Notes: generated by a model from the letters alone, not told the origin. 64,000 nucleotides of DNA from Myxococcales bacterium (GCA_016794505.1 JAEUJZ010000139.1:1-64000); one strand, 5' to 3'; shown: positions 50,806 to 61,600, numbered from the stretch's first letter. Numbers and translations: made by a program.

Positions 50806-53373
50806 CTAGAAGAAGTTACCGATGGTGAACTCAAACACCATCGACTCTTCATCGGGCGCCTTGTTCAGCGGGATGCCCCACTCAAAGCGCAGCGGCCCGA
50901 TCGGTGAGAACCAACGGAAGCCGAAGCCAACCGAATAGCGCAGGTTCTGCAGCGTCGGATACTTCACGCAGGGGTTGAACGCTTCCGGCAAGTTGGCGTT
51001 CGCGGACTGACTGCTGCAGTACTTGTCTTCCAAGTTGTAGCCGTTGCCAGCGTCGAAGAAGACCACGCCCTTGATGTTCACTGCGGGCAGGATCATGAAC
51101 TCGACTTCTGAGTTCATGAACACCTGCCAGTTGGCGCCGACCGAGAACGTGCGGATGAACGAGTCCGGCTCAAGCGCGTTTTGGATCTGGATGCGCGGGC
51201 CCAGTGTGAACAGGCGATAGCCGCGGATGCTGTTGATTCCGCCGAGGAAGAAGCGCTCATAAATCGGCACACCGGCCGCATTGCGCGAGAACACCAAGCC
51301 ACTCTCGCCGCGCAGACGGAATACAAACGGCCCCCACAGCGGACGATAGAAGCGCAGCGTGCCGGTCAAGCGCACGTAGTCGATCTCTGATCCCAGGTAC
51401 TTGTCGGCGATCTCAGCCGACAGCAGGTGGAACTGGCCGTACGTCGGGAACATGCGATCGTTGCGACTGTCGTAGACCAGCGATCCGCGGATCGCCGAGG
51501 TCCAGCCCTTGCGATACAGGTTGTGCAGCGTGCCGCCAGCCACCTGCTGGATCGCGCCGAAACCCGAAAGCTGCGCGCCCTGCGCGACCTGACCAACCTG
51601 CACCCACTCCAAGCGATACGTGCCCAGCAGGCGCAGGTAGTCGCCAAAAAGATAGCCCCACGTCAGATCGCCACCGCGCGCCGTGCGGGTGAAGTCGCGG
51701 TAATAGAGGAGCTGGTTGTACGCCGAGAACGCGAAGGTGATGCGCGTATCGAGGAAGTATGGGTCGGTGTAGTTGATGGAAAAGAACTGCCGCAGCGATG
51801 AGATCTGCGCCGATAACTGCAGCGTGGTTCCACGGCCAAACAGGTTGTTCTGCGCGACCTGTGCCTGACCGATGAAGTTTTCGAACGACGAGAAGCCGGC
51901 GCCGATCTGGAAGGTACCCGTCGGGCGCTCGGTGACTTCGAGGTTGACGACAACCCGCTCGTCGTTTGAGCCAGCCTTCGTCGAGATCTCGACCTTTTCA
52001 AAGAAGCCGAGGGCCTGCACGCGATTCTTCGAGAGATCCAGCAGGCGCTGGCTGTACAAATCGCCTTCTGAGATCTTGAGCTCGCGACGGATGACCTTGT
52101 CGCGCGTCTTGCTGTTGCCACGGATGTTGATGCGTTCGAAATAGACTTTCTTGCCTTGCTGCAGATCAAAGACGAGATCGACGGTGCGCTTGTCAGGATC
52201 AACCTTGGTTTCAGGCGTGACATTGACGTTGGCGTACCCAAGGTTCTTGTACAAATCGTTGATGGCGATGATGTCGCCTGACAGCTTGGTGCGGTTGAAC
52301 TTCTCGCCCGGCTTGGTGGCAAGACCGCGCAGCATGTCTTCGCGTGGGCGGATCAGCTCGCCTTTGAAATCGAGGGTGCCGATCGTATAGACCTCGCCCT
52401 CCTCGATCGGGATGACCAGATATAAGAAGCGCTTGTCCGGCGACATCTCAATCTGCGGCTTGCCGACCTTGGCCGTGACATAGCCGCGATCGTAATAAAA
52501 GGCGGTGATGAGCAGCGTGTCGCGCTCGAACGCATCCTCGCGATACGTTCCGGCGGACGTAAGAAAGCCCAGCCAGTTGCCCTCTTGCGTGCCCATGACG
52601 CTGCGTAGCTCGGCATCGGTCGCGTGGTGGTTTCCGATGAAGCCGATCTTGCGCACCTCGACTTTGGCGCGCTCATCGACGTAGTAGTAGACGTCTAGCT
52701 GCGTCGGAGAAAAGATCTTCACTTCTGAGCGCACGTCGGCCAGGAAGTATCCCTTTTCGACGTATAGCTCGCGGATCTTCTCAGCGTTGCGCTTGACCTT
52801 GGCGGGGTCGTAAATCGTGTCGCGTTTTAGATCGAGCGTCTCGTTGATCTTGTCGAGTCCGACTTCACTGTTACCGGAAACGTAGATCTTGCGAATGGTG
52901 CGCTTCTCGCGGACCACATAGGTCAGAAGAAGACCCTCTTTTCCCTCATCGACTTCGACGGAGACATCGTCGAAGCTGCCCATGCGCCAAAGGACCTTCA
53001 TATCCTCGCGCACAGAGCACAGATCCAGCGGCTCGCCGACCATGCTGGCGCGCACGCAGGGAATCTTGCGCAGCCCACCCGTCTGCGGATCGCGGGCATC
53101 GCAGACCGGGCATGCCTCGCGATTGCCGATACGCTCGCGCAGGACGCGCGCCATCGCAGCGGCTTCGACCTTGACTTGGCCCTTGAAGCGAATTTGGCCA
53201 ATCGACTTGCCGATGGGAACTTCGGCGTCTGACGTATCCGCTGCGCGAGCCGAGCGCACCGTGGGCAGCAGCCAGGCGATCAGCAAGGCCACCGCCAGAA
53301 AGCTAGGCTGCGACGAGCGGCGCAGCCTAGCGAGGCAAAGTGGAGCCGCTACAGCCTTGGTTCGATGGTTCAC
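50806..53373 (-). CDS. bamA: Outer-membrane assembly factor BamA
   Basis: An 855-aa Omp85 protein that folds and inserts outer-membrane beta-barrels. A signal segment (about 22-45, ending SARA) precedes five POTRA domains with typical ends (IRKIYVSGNSEVG, VRKIGFIGNHHATD, YTIGTLDFKGEL, FERINIRGNSKTRD). The barrel follows, with the conserved FFLGGINSIRGYRLFTLGPR loop and a terminal phenylalanine (EFTIGNFF). The first POTRA is unusual in carrying four cysteines (C88, C91, C106, C119). The GTG start overlaps the lolD stop (GTGA), so the two envelope-biogenesis genes are coupled. Confidence 0.93.
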   Translation of the reverse strand: MNHRTKAVAAPLCLARLRRSSQPSFLAVALLIAWLLPTVRSARAADTSDAEVPIGKSIGQIRFKGQVKVEAAAMARVLRERIGNREACPVCDARDPQTGGLRKIPCVRASMVGEPLDLCSVREDMKVLWRMGSFDDVSVEVDEGKEGLLLTYVVREKRTIRKIYVSGNSEVGLDKINETLDLKRDTIYDPAKVKRNAEKIRELYVEKGYFLADVRSEVKIFSPTQLDVYYYVDERAKVEVRKIGFIGNHHATDAELRSVMGTQEGNWLGFLTSAGTYREDAFERDTLLITAFYYDRGYVTAKVGKPQIEMSPDKRFLYLVIPIEEGEVYTIGTLDFKGELIRPREDMLRGLATKPGEKFNRTKLSGDIIAINDLYKNLGYANVNVTPETKVDPDKRTVDLVFDLQQGKKVYFERINIRGNSKTRDKVIRRELKISEGDLYSQRLLDLSKNRVQALGFFEKVEISTKAGSNDERVVVNLEVTERPTGTFQIGAGFSSFENFIGQAQVAQNNLFGRGTTLQLSAQISSLRQFFSINYTDPYFLDTRITFAFSAYNQLLYYRDFTRTARGGDLTWGYLFGDYLRLLGTYRLEWVQVGQVAQGAQLSGFGAIQQVAGGTLHNLYRKGWTSAIRGSLVYDSRNDRMFPTYGQFHLLSAEIADKYLGSEIDYVRLTGTLRFYRPLWGPFVFRLRGESGLVFSRNAAGVPIYERFFLGGINSIRGYRLFTLGPRIQIQNALEPDSFIRTFSVGANWQVFMNSEVEFMILPAVNIKGVVFFDAGNGYNLEDKYCSSQSANANLPEAFNPCVKYPTLQNLRYSVGFGFRWFSPIGPLRFEWGIPLNKAPDEESMVFEFTIGNFF

Positions 53374-54131
53374 GAAACGGCTCCCTGCATGGATGGGTCG
53401 ACGCTGCTGGAAGGGCTTGGGGTCCCACCCTTGTCATGGACTGCGCTCGCGTCGCCTTCGATCAAGCGTCCTTGCGTCATACGAAGCTGTCGCTGCAGCC
53501 GCACCGCCAGATCATCGTTGTGTGTCACCACCAGCAGGGTCATGCCGCGCTCGCGGTTCAGCTTGACCAAGAGATCGTGAATCTCGGCGCCCGTTCTGCG
53601 ATCGAGGTTTCCCGTCGGCTCATCTGCTAGAAGCAGCTTTGGCTCCATGACCAGCGCACGGGCCAGGGCCACGCGCTGCTGCTCACCGCCGGACAGCTCG
53701 CCGGGACGGTGCTGCAGTCGCTGACTCAGCCCGACTCGCTCCAGAAGCTCCGAGGCTCGCGCCTTGGCCTTGGACTCGGACAGGCCCGAGATCATGGCGG
53801 GCATGGCCGCGTTTTCCAGGGCCGTGAACTCCGGCAGCAGGTGGTGAAATTGAAAGACAAAGCCAATGGTGCGATTGCGGAAGGCGGCAAGCTGACCACT
53901 GCTTAATCGGCTGATATCGCAGTTGTCGATCACGATGCGCCCTTGCGTGGGCACATCCAACGTCCCGAGCACATGCAGGAACGTGGACTTGCCCGCACCC
54001 GACGCTCCAACGACGGCAACCATCTCGCCGGGCTCAATCGTGAGATCGATTCCCTGCAAGACCTGAATGCTGCGTCCTTCAAAGTCGAAGGACTTGTGCA
54101 GCCCTGAAATGTCTAGGCGAGCGCCAGCCAT
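53370..54131 (-). CDS. lolD: Lipoprotein-releasing ABC ATPase
   Basis: A 253-aa ABC ATPase of the LolD/MacB type. Walker A is GASGAGKST (42-50), signature LSGGEQQR (146-153), Walker B LLLADEPTG (167-175). FVFQFHHLLPEFTALENAAM is typical of LolD. It powers release of lipoproteins from the inner membrane with LolC/E, whose genes are not in the window. The last ~25 residues are a serine/proline-rich tail beyond the domain. It is the first gene of the pair with bamA. Confidence 0.88.
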   Translation of the reverse strand: MAGARLDISGLHKSFDFEGRSIQVLQGIDLTIEPGEMVAVVGASGAGKSTFLHVLGTLDVPTQGRIVIDNCDISRLSSGQLAAFRNRTIGFVFQFHHLLPEFTALENAAMPAMISGLSESKAKARASELLERVGLSQRLQHRPGELSGGEQQRVALARALVMEPKLLLADEPTGNLDRRTGAEIHDLLVKLNRERGMTLLVVTHNDDLAVRLQRQLRMTQGRLIEGDASAVHDKGGTPSPSSSVDPSMQGAVS

Positions 54132-54361
54132 GTACCGTCGAGTCGTCGGAGCATATTCAGGTCGACTGTCCCTGTCAACCGACGTATCGAGCGAGAATGA
54201 TTCCGAATTGTCATCATCCGGTGGCGCAGAGTTCGCTCGGGACGGACCGCAGATTGTGAGGCTGGCTTTTCATCTTGCTTTTTGCAAACAGGGCCACATA
54301 TCCTGCCGCATCTAGACGAGCCGGCTGCCTGCGAAGCCTTCGTCAATCGTGAGTACACCCG

Positions 54362-54874
54362 ATGAAGCTCTATGCGACCAAGATCCCCGTCATTGCTGCG
54401 GAGCTCATCCGCAAGCTGAAGGATGACGGTGATATCGAAGTCAACGACCCGAAAGAGGCCCAGCTCGATGTCGAGGCTGTGCTCAAAGAGTACCTGCGAC
54501 TGGATCGCGAACTGACAGAGCAGGCCAAGGACTATATGGAGCGCCGTCGCTTGCCGTATGAGCAGTTCGGCAAGATCAAGCGCGAGTTTGCGGAGAAGCG
54601 AGACTTCCCAAGCGGCGAAGACTCGCTGCTGTACTTGGCCAACCAGACGTTGGAAGCGTTTATGCATTCGCAATCGATCGACGAGGTATTCGGCGACGAT
54701 GGCGACATGCGCAAGAAGATGGCCGCGGTGCTGAAGAAGCACATGCAGGTCGATGCCGATATCGATCGTGAAGTGCGGCGTCGCATCAAGAACTTGGAAG
54801 AAGGTACCGCCACGTGGGAAGTCGAATACGCTCGCGTGATGGAAGGCCTGCGCCAGCAGAAGAAGCTTCTGTAG
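54362..54874 (+). CDS. DUF507 protein
   Basis: A 170-aa highly charged helical protein. MKLYATKIPVIAAELIRKLK at the N-terminus and VEAVLKEYLRLDRELTEQAK are typical of DUF507; the second half repeats the pattern (MRKKMAAVLKKHMQVDADID). Function is unknown. It is followed within 12 bp by infA, so the two are co-transcribed, hinting at a link to translation or RNA. Confidence 0.88.
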   Translation: MKLYATKIPVIAAELIRKLKDDGDIEVNDPKEAQLDVEAVLKEYLRLDRELTEQAKDYMERRRLPYEQFGKIKREFAEKRDFPSGEDSLLYLANQTLEAFMHSQSIDEVFGDDGDMRKKMAAVLKKHMQVDADIDREVRRRIKNLEEGTATWEVEYARVMEGLRQQKKLL

Positions 54875-54886
54875 AGGAGAATCCGT

Positions 54887-55102
54887 TTGAGCCGAGATGA
54901 TCTGGTCGAGATGAACGGCACCGTCACCAACGTGATGGTGGGCGGTAACTTTGAAGTTGTGACCCCAGATGGGCACAAAATCCTGGCCCGCCTGTCGGGT
55001 CGCATGCGCCGCTTCCGCATCCGCGTGGTCTTGGGCGATCAGGTTCTCGTTGGCGTGTCTCCGTATGACCCGACGCGCGGACTGATTACCCGCCGCACGT
55101 AG
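54887..55102 (+). CDS. infA: Translation initiation factor IF-1
   Basis: A 71-aa OB-fold protein binding the ribosomal A site during initiation. SRDDLVEMNGTVTNVM, FEVVTPDGHKILARLSGRMR, the RFRIRVVLGDQVLVGVSPYD block and final ITRRT match the family. The start is TTG, with AGGAG seven bases upstream (54,875-54,879). The next ATG (54,911) would delete the conserved N-terminus. A TTG start on IF-1 is unusual and may limit expression. It ends 34 bp from the convergent aminotransferase gene. Confidence 0.93.
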   Translation: MSRDDLVEMNGTVTNVMVGGNFEVVTPDGHKILARLSGRMRRFRIRVVLGDQVLVGVSPYDPTRGLITRRT

Positions 55103-55136
55103 TCCCGCGCGCTGAGTCTGGCTCTTTCTTCCGAAT

Positions 55137-56438
55137 CTACCCGCTGTGCAGAGCCTGTGTGACGCGGTCGCGCAGAGCCTGCAGTCCCGCCTGAAAATCC
55201 GTCCCCGCGGTCAGCAAGCTGATCACGACAAACGCCATCCCTGGCTCGTGCAGATCAAAAAAGTATCCGGGGTGTACAAGGACGCCGTCCTGGTGCAGCA
55301 AGCGTAGCGCCCAGTCTTCGTCGGATAGAACGGCGGGCAGGCGCAGCACTGCGTACCAGCCGCCCTCGACGGGCAGCGCCGACACGGCACTGCCTCGCAG
55401 GACGACGCGCAGCCGATCGAGGTTGCTCTGCAGATGGCTGCGCAGCGTGGCGCCAAGCCGCGGTTGCAGCGAAAGTAGCTCGCTTGCCGCTTGCTGTACC
55501 GGCGTATTCACCGACAGAAATGTGTCGGCGATCAGCTCCAAGCGATCCTGGGCTTCGCTGCGCAGAGGCTCAGGGCCGCGTATGTGAATCCATCCCAACT
55601 TAAGCTGCGGCAGGCCCAGGACCTTGGACAGTCCAGAAAGCACGAAGGTAAGTGACGAGCTGTCGTCCGACTTGGGACTGGAAGAAAAAGGAGTCTCGGC
55701 CAGTACCGATGGCAGCCGCGGATCTCGCGGATCCTCAGAGGGGGCCGCGGGGTCCATCAGCCCATAGTCCGAAAAGACTTCGTCGACGATAAGGGCCAGA
55801 TTCCGATTTCTGCACAGCTGCCACAAGGCGTGCAGCTCACTGCGGCGCAGGATCGAGCCTGTGGGGTTGTTAGGGCTGATGCAGATTAGCGCCCGCGGCC
55901 GTGCCGGCTTCTGGTTTGCCGGCGATGCATCGGGCGCAGCGTCCAGGCCCTGCGCTCGCTGTTCCAATGCAACGCGATCCAGCACAAAGTGATCGCCGCA
56001 GAAGCGCAGTGGATAGGGAATGACATCGACGCCGTTTAGGCGGGCCAAATGATCGATCAAGGGATAGCTGGGCTGCGGAAACAGAACGCCATCCCCCGGA
56101 TCGCAGAGCAACTGGAACAACCAGCCATACGCTTCGCTGGTACTGGCGCACAGGACCAGTTGATCGGGATTCACAGAAATGCCCCGTCGAGCGTAGTACG
56201 CGGCAATCGCTTCGCGACAGGGCAAAAGCCCGCGCGGGGTCGGCTCATAGTGCAGCACGGCACTGCTCGACAGCGGGCAAAGAGCGCGCAGAACAGAGTC
56301 ATCATACAGGTGTGACAGCGCCCGCGTTGGATTGGCGATCGTCAGATCGCAGAGCGGGCTTCCGGCCTGTCGGTATGCGTCGAGAGCCGTGCTCAGTCGG
56401 TTTGGGGCCACCTGCCATGGGATGCGCTGCGAAAACAC
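55137..56438 (-). CDS. Class I/II PLP-dependent aminotransferase
   Basis: A 433-aa aminotransferase. The PLP lysine is K272 in LSGLSKVLGLPQ. NNPTG at 190-194, the D219 of LIVDEVFSDYG that contacts the pyridine nitrogen, and the preceding HYEPTPRGLLPCREAIAAYY all fit fold type I. Two insertions (about 164-182 and 229-262) are rich in proline/serine. The substrate is not clear; the sequence resembles the alanine/aspartate-type branch. It faces the TPR lipoprotein gene divergently. Confidence 0.85.
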   Translation of the reverse strand: MFSQRIPWQVAPNRLSTALDAYRQAGSPLCDLTIANPTRALSHLYDDSVLRALCPLSSSAVLHYEPTPRGLLPCREAIAAYYARRGISVNPDQLVLCASTSEAYGWLFQLLCDPGDGVLFPQPSYPLIDHLARLNGVDVIPYPLRFCGDHFVLDRVALEQRAQGLDAAPDASPANQKPARPRALICISPNNPTGSILRRSELHALWQLCRNRNLALIVDEVFSDYGLMDPAAPSEDPRDPRLPSVLAETPFSSSPKSDDSSSLTFVLSGLSKVLGLPQLKLGWIHIRGPEPLRSEAQDRLELIADTFLSVNTPVQQAASELLSLQPRLGATLRSHLQSNLDRLRVVLRGSAVSALPVEGGWYAVLRLPAVLSDEDWALRLLHQDGVLVHPGYFFDLHEPGMAFVVISLLTAGTDFQAGLQALRDRVTQALHSG

Positions 56439-56568
56439 ATCGGCGCAGATAACCCGATTGTTTCAGCGAAGCAATCCTCGCGGTGGACAGCGACGCGGAC
56501 ACTGCGCTCTGCGCGAGCCCGCCCAAGCGATCGGCCAATCGTGATACAAGCAAAAGAGGGGGATTTTG

Positions 56569-57396
56569 ATGCGTTCTTTTGCCTGGTCGCGGACATGGCC
56601 GCGTCAGTTCACACTCGTTTCATGCGCTGCGCTATTCCTTTCTGCCGCGCTGTCGCAAAGTGGCTGCGCCAGTACCAAGCCCACGGTCTCAGCGACCGAG
56701 GGTGGCTTGAAGCGCACGAGCGGCGAGAGCAGCGTGTCTGCTCCCGGTGCCGACGAGGATGAAGGGCCGTGGGCGCAGCAGGTGCAGCAGGGAATCACGC
56801 TGGTGCGGTCTCGCCAGCCTGAACGCGCCATCCGCGAGCACTTCGAACCTGTGATTGCGCACTATGAGTCGCGCTATGCCGGAACCGCCACCCGGTATTA
56901 CTGCGCGACGTCCAACGCCGAGGCGCTGGGGTATTCACTGCTGGCCGCCAAAGACGGAGTGAGCGCCAAGGTCCTGGGGCCAGTCTGGGCCACCGCATAC
57001 TTTTTCAAAGGCTATGCCTTGGTTGAGCTAGGCAACGCCGACGATGCGCGCACCTGGGTTGAAAAGGCGCTGGTTTTGTCACCCTGGAGCTGGCAGTACC
57101 TCGTCGAGCTAGGGCACATCCAGCAAGCGCGGCATGACTGGCAAGCCGCGCTGAAGTTGTTTGGCGAGGCGCTCGATCATGCGTCGCTGGGCTCGCCCGA
57201 AGACTTGGTCGGACGCAAGACGCGAGCGCTGCGCGGCCTAGGCTTTAGCCTGATCGAGCTAGGGCGCCTCGATGAAGCCGAGGCCAGGTTCCGGGCGGCG
57301 CTGGATCTCGATCCCAACGACGAGCGGTCGAAAAATGAGCTGCTCTATATCACCCAGCTGCGTAAGCAGGGACGGGACACGCCCGGCTCGCTATAG
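56569..57396 (+). CDS. TPR-containing probable lipoprotein
   Basis: A 275-aa protein beginning at the ATG with GAGGGGGA nearby. A hydrophobic signal region ends at SAALSQSGC, a plausible but imperfect lipobox. After a linker (SESSVSAPGADEDEG-like acidic stretch) come three or four TPR motifs (AYFFKGYALVELGNADDART, YLVELGHIQQARHDWQAALK, LGFSLIELGRLDEAEARFRA). It probably scaffolds a protein complex in the envelope. No further function can be named. Confidence 0.75.
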   Translation: MRSFAWSRTWPRQFTLVSCAALFLSAALSQSGCASTKPTVSATEGGLKRTSGESSVSAPGADEDEGPWAQQVQQGITLVRSRQPERAIREHFEPVIAHYESRYAGTATRYYCATSNAEALGYSLLAAKDGVSAKVLGPVWATAYFFKGYALVELGNADDARTWVEKALVLSPWSWQYLVELGHIQQARHDWQAALKLFGEALDHASLGSPEDLVGRKTRALRGLGFSLIELGRLDEAEARFRAALDLDPNDERSKNELLYITQLRKQGRDTPGSL

Positions 57397-57476
57397 CCCC
57401 GCGTTGGGGACTGGGCACAAATTCCTATTTTGATTCCTTTTTCCACTCCTGTGCTGTGCCGACATCCGGGCCATTT

Positions 57477-58508
57477 CTAGTGCTTTCGGGCTGTGCTTCC
57501 CGTCGCATTCCGTTTTCTTGCACGCCGCTGGTTTGAATTCCCTTTGTCCGCGAAGTCGTGCCGATCACTTCGTGGGGCAGGGCGGCGCGAGTCGCGCAGA
57601 CACAGCGACTCTAGCTGTTGCAGCACCCACGTGTGGGCCGGGCCAAACGTCGTATCGGGGCGATAGATGGCGGACAGATACAGCGCATGTTCATGCTCGC
57701 CCCAGCCCTCTGGCTGCAGGCGGACCAAGCGGCCATTTGCTAGCTCGTCCCGGATCAGATGTTCCGGCAGATTCCCCCAGCCCAGACCTGATCGCAGAAG
57801 CTCATGCTTGGTATGCAGATCTGAGACTCGCCAGGTGCGGCTCGACAGCACGCCTTGATCCGGCACGCCCTCATCGACGTGGTCTGCGTCGCTCGGCTCG
57901 ATGCGCTCGCTGAGGACGATCTGCACATGGGGCTCAAAGGCTCGCTGCGGGATTCGTCCGCGATGCTGTGCTAGCGGGTGCTTGGGGGCGGCCACCGGCA
58001 CCATCACGATCTGCGACAGGACGCGGCGTTCCAGCTTGTTTGAAAGCCCCATGGGACTTACGACCCCCAGCGTTGCCGCACCCGAGAGCACGCGGGCGGA
58101 TACGGCAGACATAGTCTGGGTATCGACGCGCAGATCGACGGCCGGAAACTGCTTGGCAAATCCCAGGCACAGATCGATCAACGCCGACAGCGGAAACAGC
58201 GCGTCGATGCACAGCGAGACAAAGGGCTCTAGCCCCGCTTGCATGGCGGCGGCAAGCTGACGCAGGGACGTCATCTCGCTAGACACACGAGCAGCGGCTG
58301 CCAAGAGTGCGCGTCCTTGCTCTGTCAGCGCGGGCACTTTGCTGCGCCGATCCCACAACGTCAGGTTCAGTTGACGTTCCAGATTGGCCATCGACTGACT
58401 GATGGCAGACTGCACGCGTGACAGCTTGCGTGCTGCCGCCGAGAACGAGCCCTCTTCTGCCACGGTTATGAACATCCGCAGCTGATCCAGTGTGATGGCG
58501 TCGAGCAT
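57477..58508 (-). CDS. LysR-family transcription regulator
   Basis: A 343-aa LTTR. The helix-turn-helix lies at residues about 5-65 (TLDQLRMFITVAEEGSFSAA, RKLSRVQSAISQSMANLERQ, LNLTLWDRRSKVPALTEQG). An effector-binding domain follows. The C-terminal ~35 residues are a basic, low-complexity extension (DKGNSNQRRARKRNATGSTA) not usual in the family. The neighbouring divergently placed genes do not reveal its target. Confidence 0.88.
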   Translation of the reverse strand: MLDAITLDQLRMFITVAEEGSFSAAARKLSRVQSAISQSMANLERQLNLTLWDRRSKVPALTEQGRALLAAAARVSSEMTSLRQLAAAMQAGLEPFVSLCIDALFPLSALIDLCLGFAKQFPAVDLRVDTQTMSAVSARVLSGAATLGVVSPMGLSNKLERRVLSQIVMVPVAAPKHPLAQHRGRIPQRAFEPHVQIVLSERIEPSDADHVDEGVPDQGVLSSRTWRVSDLHTKHELLRSGLGWGNLPEHLIRDELANGRLVRLQPEGWGEHEHALYLSAIYRPDTTFGPAHTWVLQQLESLCLRDSRRPAPRSDRHDFADKGNSNQRRARKRNATGSTARKH

Positions 58509-58601
58509 GACTAGACCATCACATAAACCGATGGATGATGGCTAGTTTCTATCTGTGCAGGGAATCATTCTGAATTCAGCCAAAGCAGCGTATTGCGTGC
58601 G

Positions 58602-61600
58602 TTAATCGGAATGAGCCGCAGGCGGTGCAGCCGCGTCGCTGACGATGTCGCGCAGAGCGCACAGCGGGAACAAGAGGCGCTCTTCGATATCTAGGCAGCG
58701 CAGCTCTTCGTCGCTGATGGCCTTACGCAGGCGGGCTGTGCGTTCTCGCTGCAGCGTCTCAAAAAAGGCGCGCAGAGGGGTCAGGAGCTCCTCTTCCAAG
58801 ATCTCTGGCGCGGTGGGCGAGTCGCGTTCGAGCGCGCGGCCAATCGCGGCTTCGCTGAGCTCAAGCTTGGGCAGCACACGGACGAAGAAGTCATCGACCT
58901 TGCCGCCGCGCAGATAGCCCCGTGAAAACGCGCGATAGCGGCCATAGACCTGCTCATCCAGCAGGCGGACGAACTCGGCCTCGCTGTCGTGCTGGCCCAG
59001 GTGCAGGTCGGCCAGCACGCGGCCACGCGACGCCTTGGCCATGGCGACAAACTTTTCGTCGAGCAGAGTCAGCAAGAAGTCGCGGTCGGCGGGGGCGGCC
59101 TGGTGTTCCGAAAAGGGCCAGCGGCGCGGCCGGACGAAGTCCAAGGTCTCACGTGCAGCGGCGCGATGGGCCGCATCGGCGTCGTTTAGCAACAGCTTGC
59201 GCTCGCGCGGGAGGAGATCGCGCTGGAACAAAAGACCATCGGCCTGCAGAAGGCGCAGATCACACTCTAGGCTGTCGCGAGTCGGGCTGCTGATCAGGCC
59301 TTCGATGTGCGTGCGGGCGCGATCGAGCAGAGCCAGAAGGCGTGCTCGCGCGGCACTGTGCTTGATGGCCTGCGCCCGTTGGAAGAAGCGCTCTTCAAGC
59401 GCCTGCTCTAAGGCGGGCAGGTTGGCGCGGCGCATGCGTTCGGCGTCGCCGCTTTTGCGACCGAGCATGGCTTCGCGGCTGGAAAAGGGCACGATCGCTT
59501 CCAGTAGCTCGACCAGACCGCTGTCGCTGGCGCGCAAATGATCGAGGATGCTCTGCAGCGCGGGCGAGGTGGCGAGATCGCTCATCGCGCCGTCGCTGTC
59601 TGCGAGCTGAGGCAGGCGGTCGATCTTGTTCAGGACACCCAGGATCTGCTTGCCGGCCGCGCGGATCGCGGACAGAGCTTCGCGTTCGCTGCTCTTGCCG
59701 GCTTGATCGACGGTAAACAGCCACACCACGGCATCGGCCTGGGCGATGAACTCGCGCGCTGTGGCCTCGTGCTCGGGCAGGATGGAGTTTAGGCCGGGCG
59801 TGTCGACGACGTTGACGCGCTGCAGGACATCCAGCGGATACAGAACTTCAACCAGCTGAATGCGTGCGGCTTCCTGCGGGTCAAGGCCGCGCAGCAGCGA
59901 CGGAACTTTGGCCCAGGGAACGTGGCGGCTCTGCCCATCGCGGTACACGACGCGCGCCCCTTGTTCGCGACCGTACTTCAGCAAGTTGATGGTGGCGGTC
60001 GTCGGGGTCACACCCATGGGCGCTACTTCTTCACCGAGCAGCGCGTTTACAAACGTCGACTTGCCCGCGTTGAATTCGCCCATCACCGTGACCAAAAGCG
60101 GGCGATCAAACAGCTCGATGATGCGCGAGGCGTCGGGACCAAACGTCGACAGATCGGGGCTGCTCGAAAGCAGATCATGCGTGCGCCGCAGCAGGCCGTA
60201 CAGATCGCGCGGCAGGGCTTCGCGCTCGCGATCGTACAGCGCGCTCAAGCGCTTGCGGGGACGCGGATCGTTGGCATCCAATGCGGCTGCTCGTCGCAGT
60301 TGAGCTCCGGCAGCAGCCCGCTGTCCGCGACGCAGCTCGACTTCAGCGGCGGCCAAACGCACCTCGATGGTGTCGCCAAGCTCAAGGGCTTGATGGATCA
60401 GCGCATCGGCATCTGCGACCGAGATGCCCGGTGTCAGAGCCTGTGCAGCCAGACTGTCGGGACTGCGCGGGACATTGGGATGCTTGGCCAGCGCGACGGC
60501 ATGCGTCACGTGATCGTGCAGCAAGGCGACATGCAGCGCCTCGTTGACAAGCTCGGCGCCGACGTGATCAATGCGGCTCAGCGCGTCGGTGTTTTCGGGT
60601 CCAGCAGCGATCTGTGTGCGTGCGGTCAAGAGCTCGGCCAAGGCTTCGTCATACGCGGCGAGCGCACGCTCGATCGTGCCCGTCTTTACATGGCAGCGCG
60701 CGAGCAGCATATGCACCTCAGCTCGCTGCTGTGCGCTATCGGTAGACGTGGCCTGCGAGATAGCCTGCGACGTAGAACGCTCCGCGCCGCTCGCCGGCTG
60801 GCCGCGCAGGCTGGCATAGGCGCGCAGACCTTGCTCGTATGCGCTGGCCACATCCCCCTGCCGCAGGCGCAGTTTCCCGAGGGTGAGCAGCGCCGAAACC
60901 AGCTCGGGTGCTTCCTTGAGCGCACGCAGCAGCGCCTTTTCGGCATCCGCCACCTGATCTGCTGCAAGAAGCAGCGCTCCAAGGGTGGCGAGGATCGATG
61001 GAGAGGGATGTTCCGCTCGTGCCGCACGCAGAAGGCACTGCCGCGCGGCTTCAAACGTCGGCCCACCGGGCGGTTCCGCCCGTCGCTGCGCTGACTTGAC
61101 CAGCGCTTGACCGAGCAGCCCTTGGCTCGTCGCGTCTTCGGGGTTGGCCGAGACAGACTTGCGCAGCTCGCGCACAGCCTTGTCGATCTGATCGGTCTCT
61201 AGATACAGGGCGCCCAAGCGACGCTCGACATCGGCGCGAGCGGCTGCGTCGGACAACAAGGGCAGAGCGGTGCGATAGTTCTCGGCCGAGGCTTCGTATT
61301 CACCGCCTTGGCGCAGCGCGTCGCCCAGCGCCACGTGCGCTTCGGCATAGCCCTCGCGAACGGCCAGCGCTTGTTCCAGCGCCCGCTTGGCTTCTTCGGC
61401 ATCGCCGGGGCGGCCACGCTGGCTGTGCGCCAGGCCCAACAGGTACAGGGCACGGGCGTGATCGCGGCGCTTCTCTAGCGCAAGCTTGAGCTCGGCGATG
61501 GCACCGTCAAAGTCGCGACGATCGAGCAGTGCAGAAGCAAGCTCGACGTGTGGTCGGACATCATCGGCAAGGTCACCCAGAATTCCGCCGACTTGGTTGG

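Noticed and set aside
54113..54976. Long leftward open frame across DUF507 and infA
   Set aside because: It is antisense to two well-recognised genes and shows the amino-acid bias of a shadow frame.
57397..57476. Possible terminator hairpin CCCC-GCGTT-GGGG after the TPR lipoprotein
   Set aside because: The stem is only four pairs and is not followed directly by a T tract.
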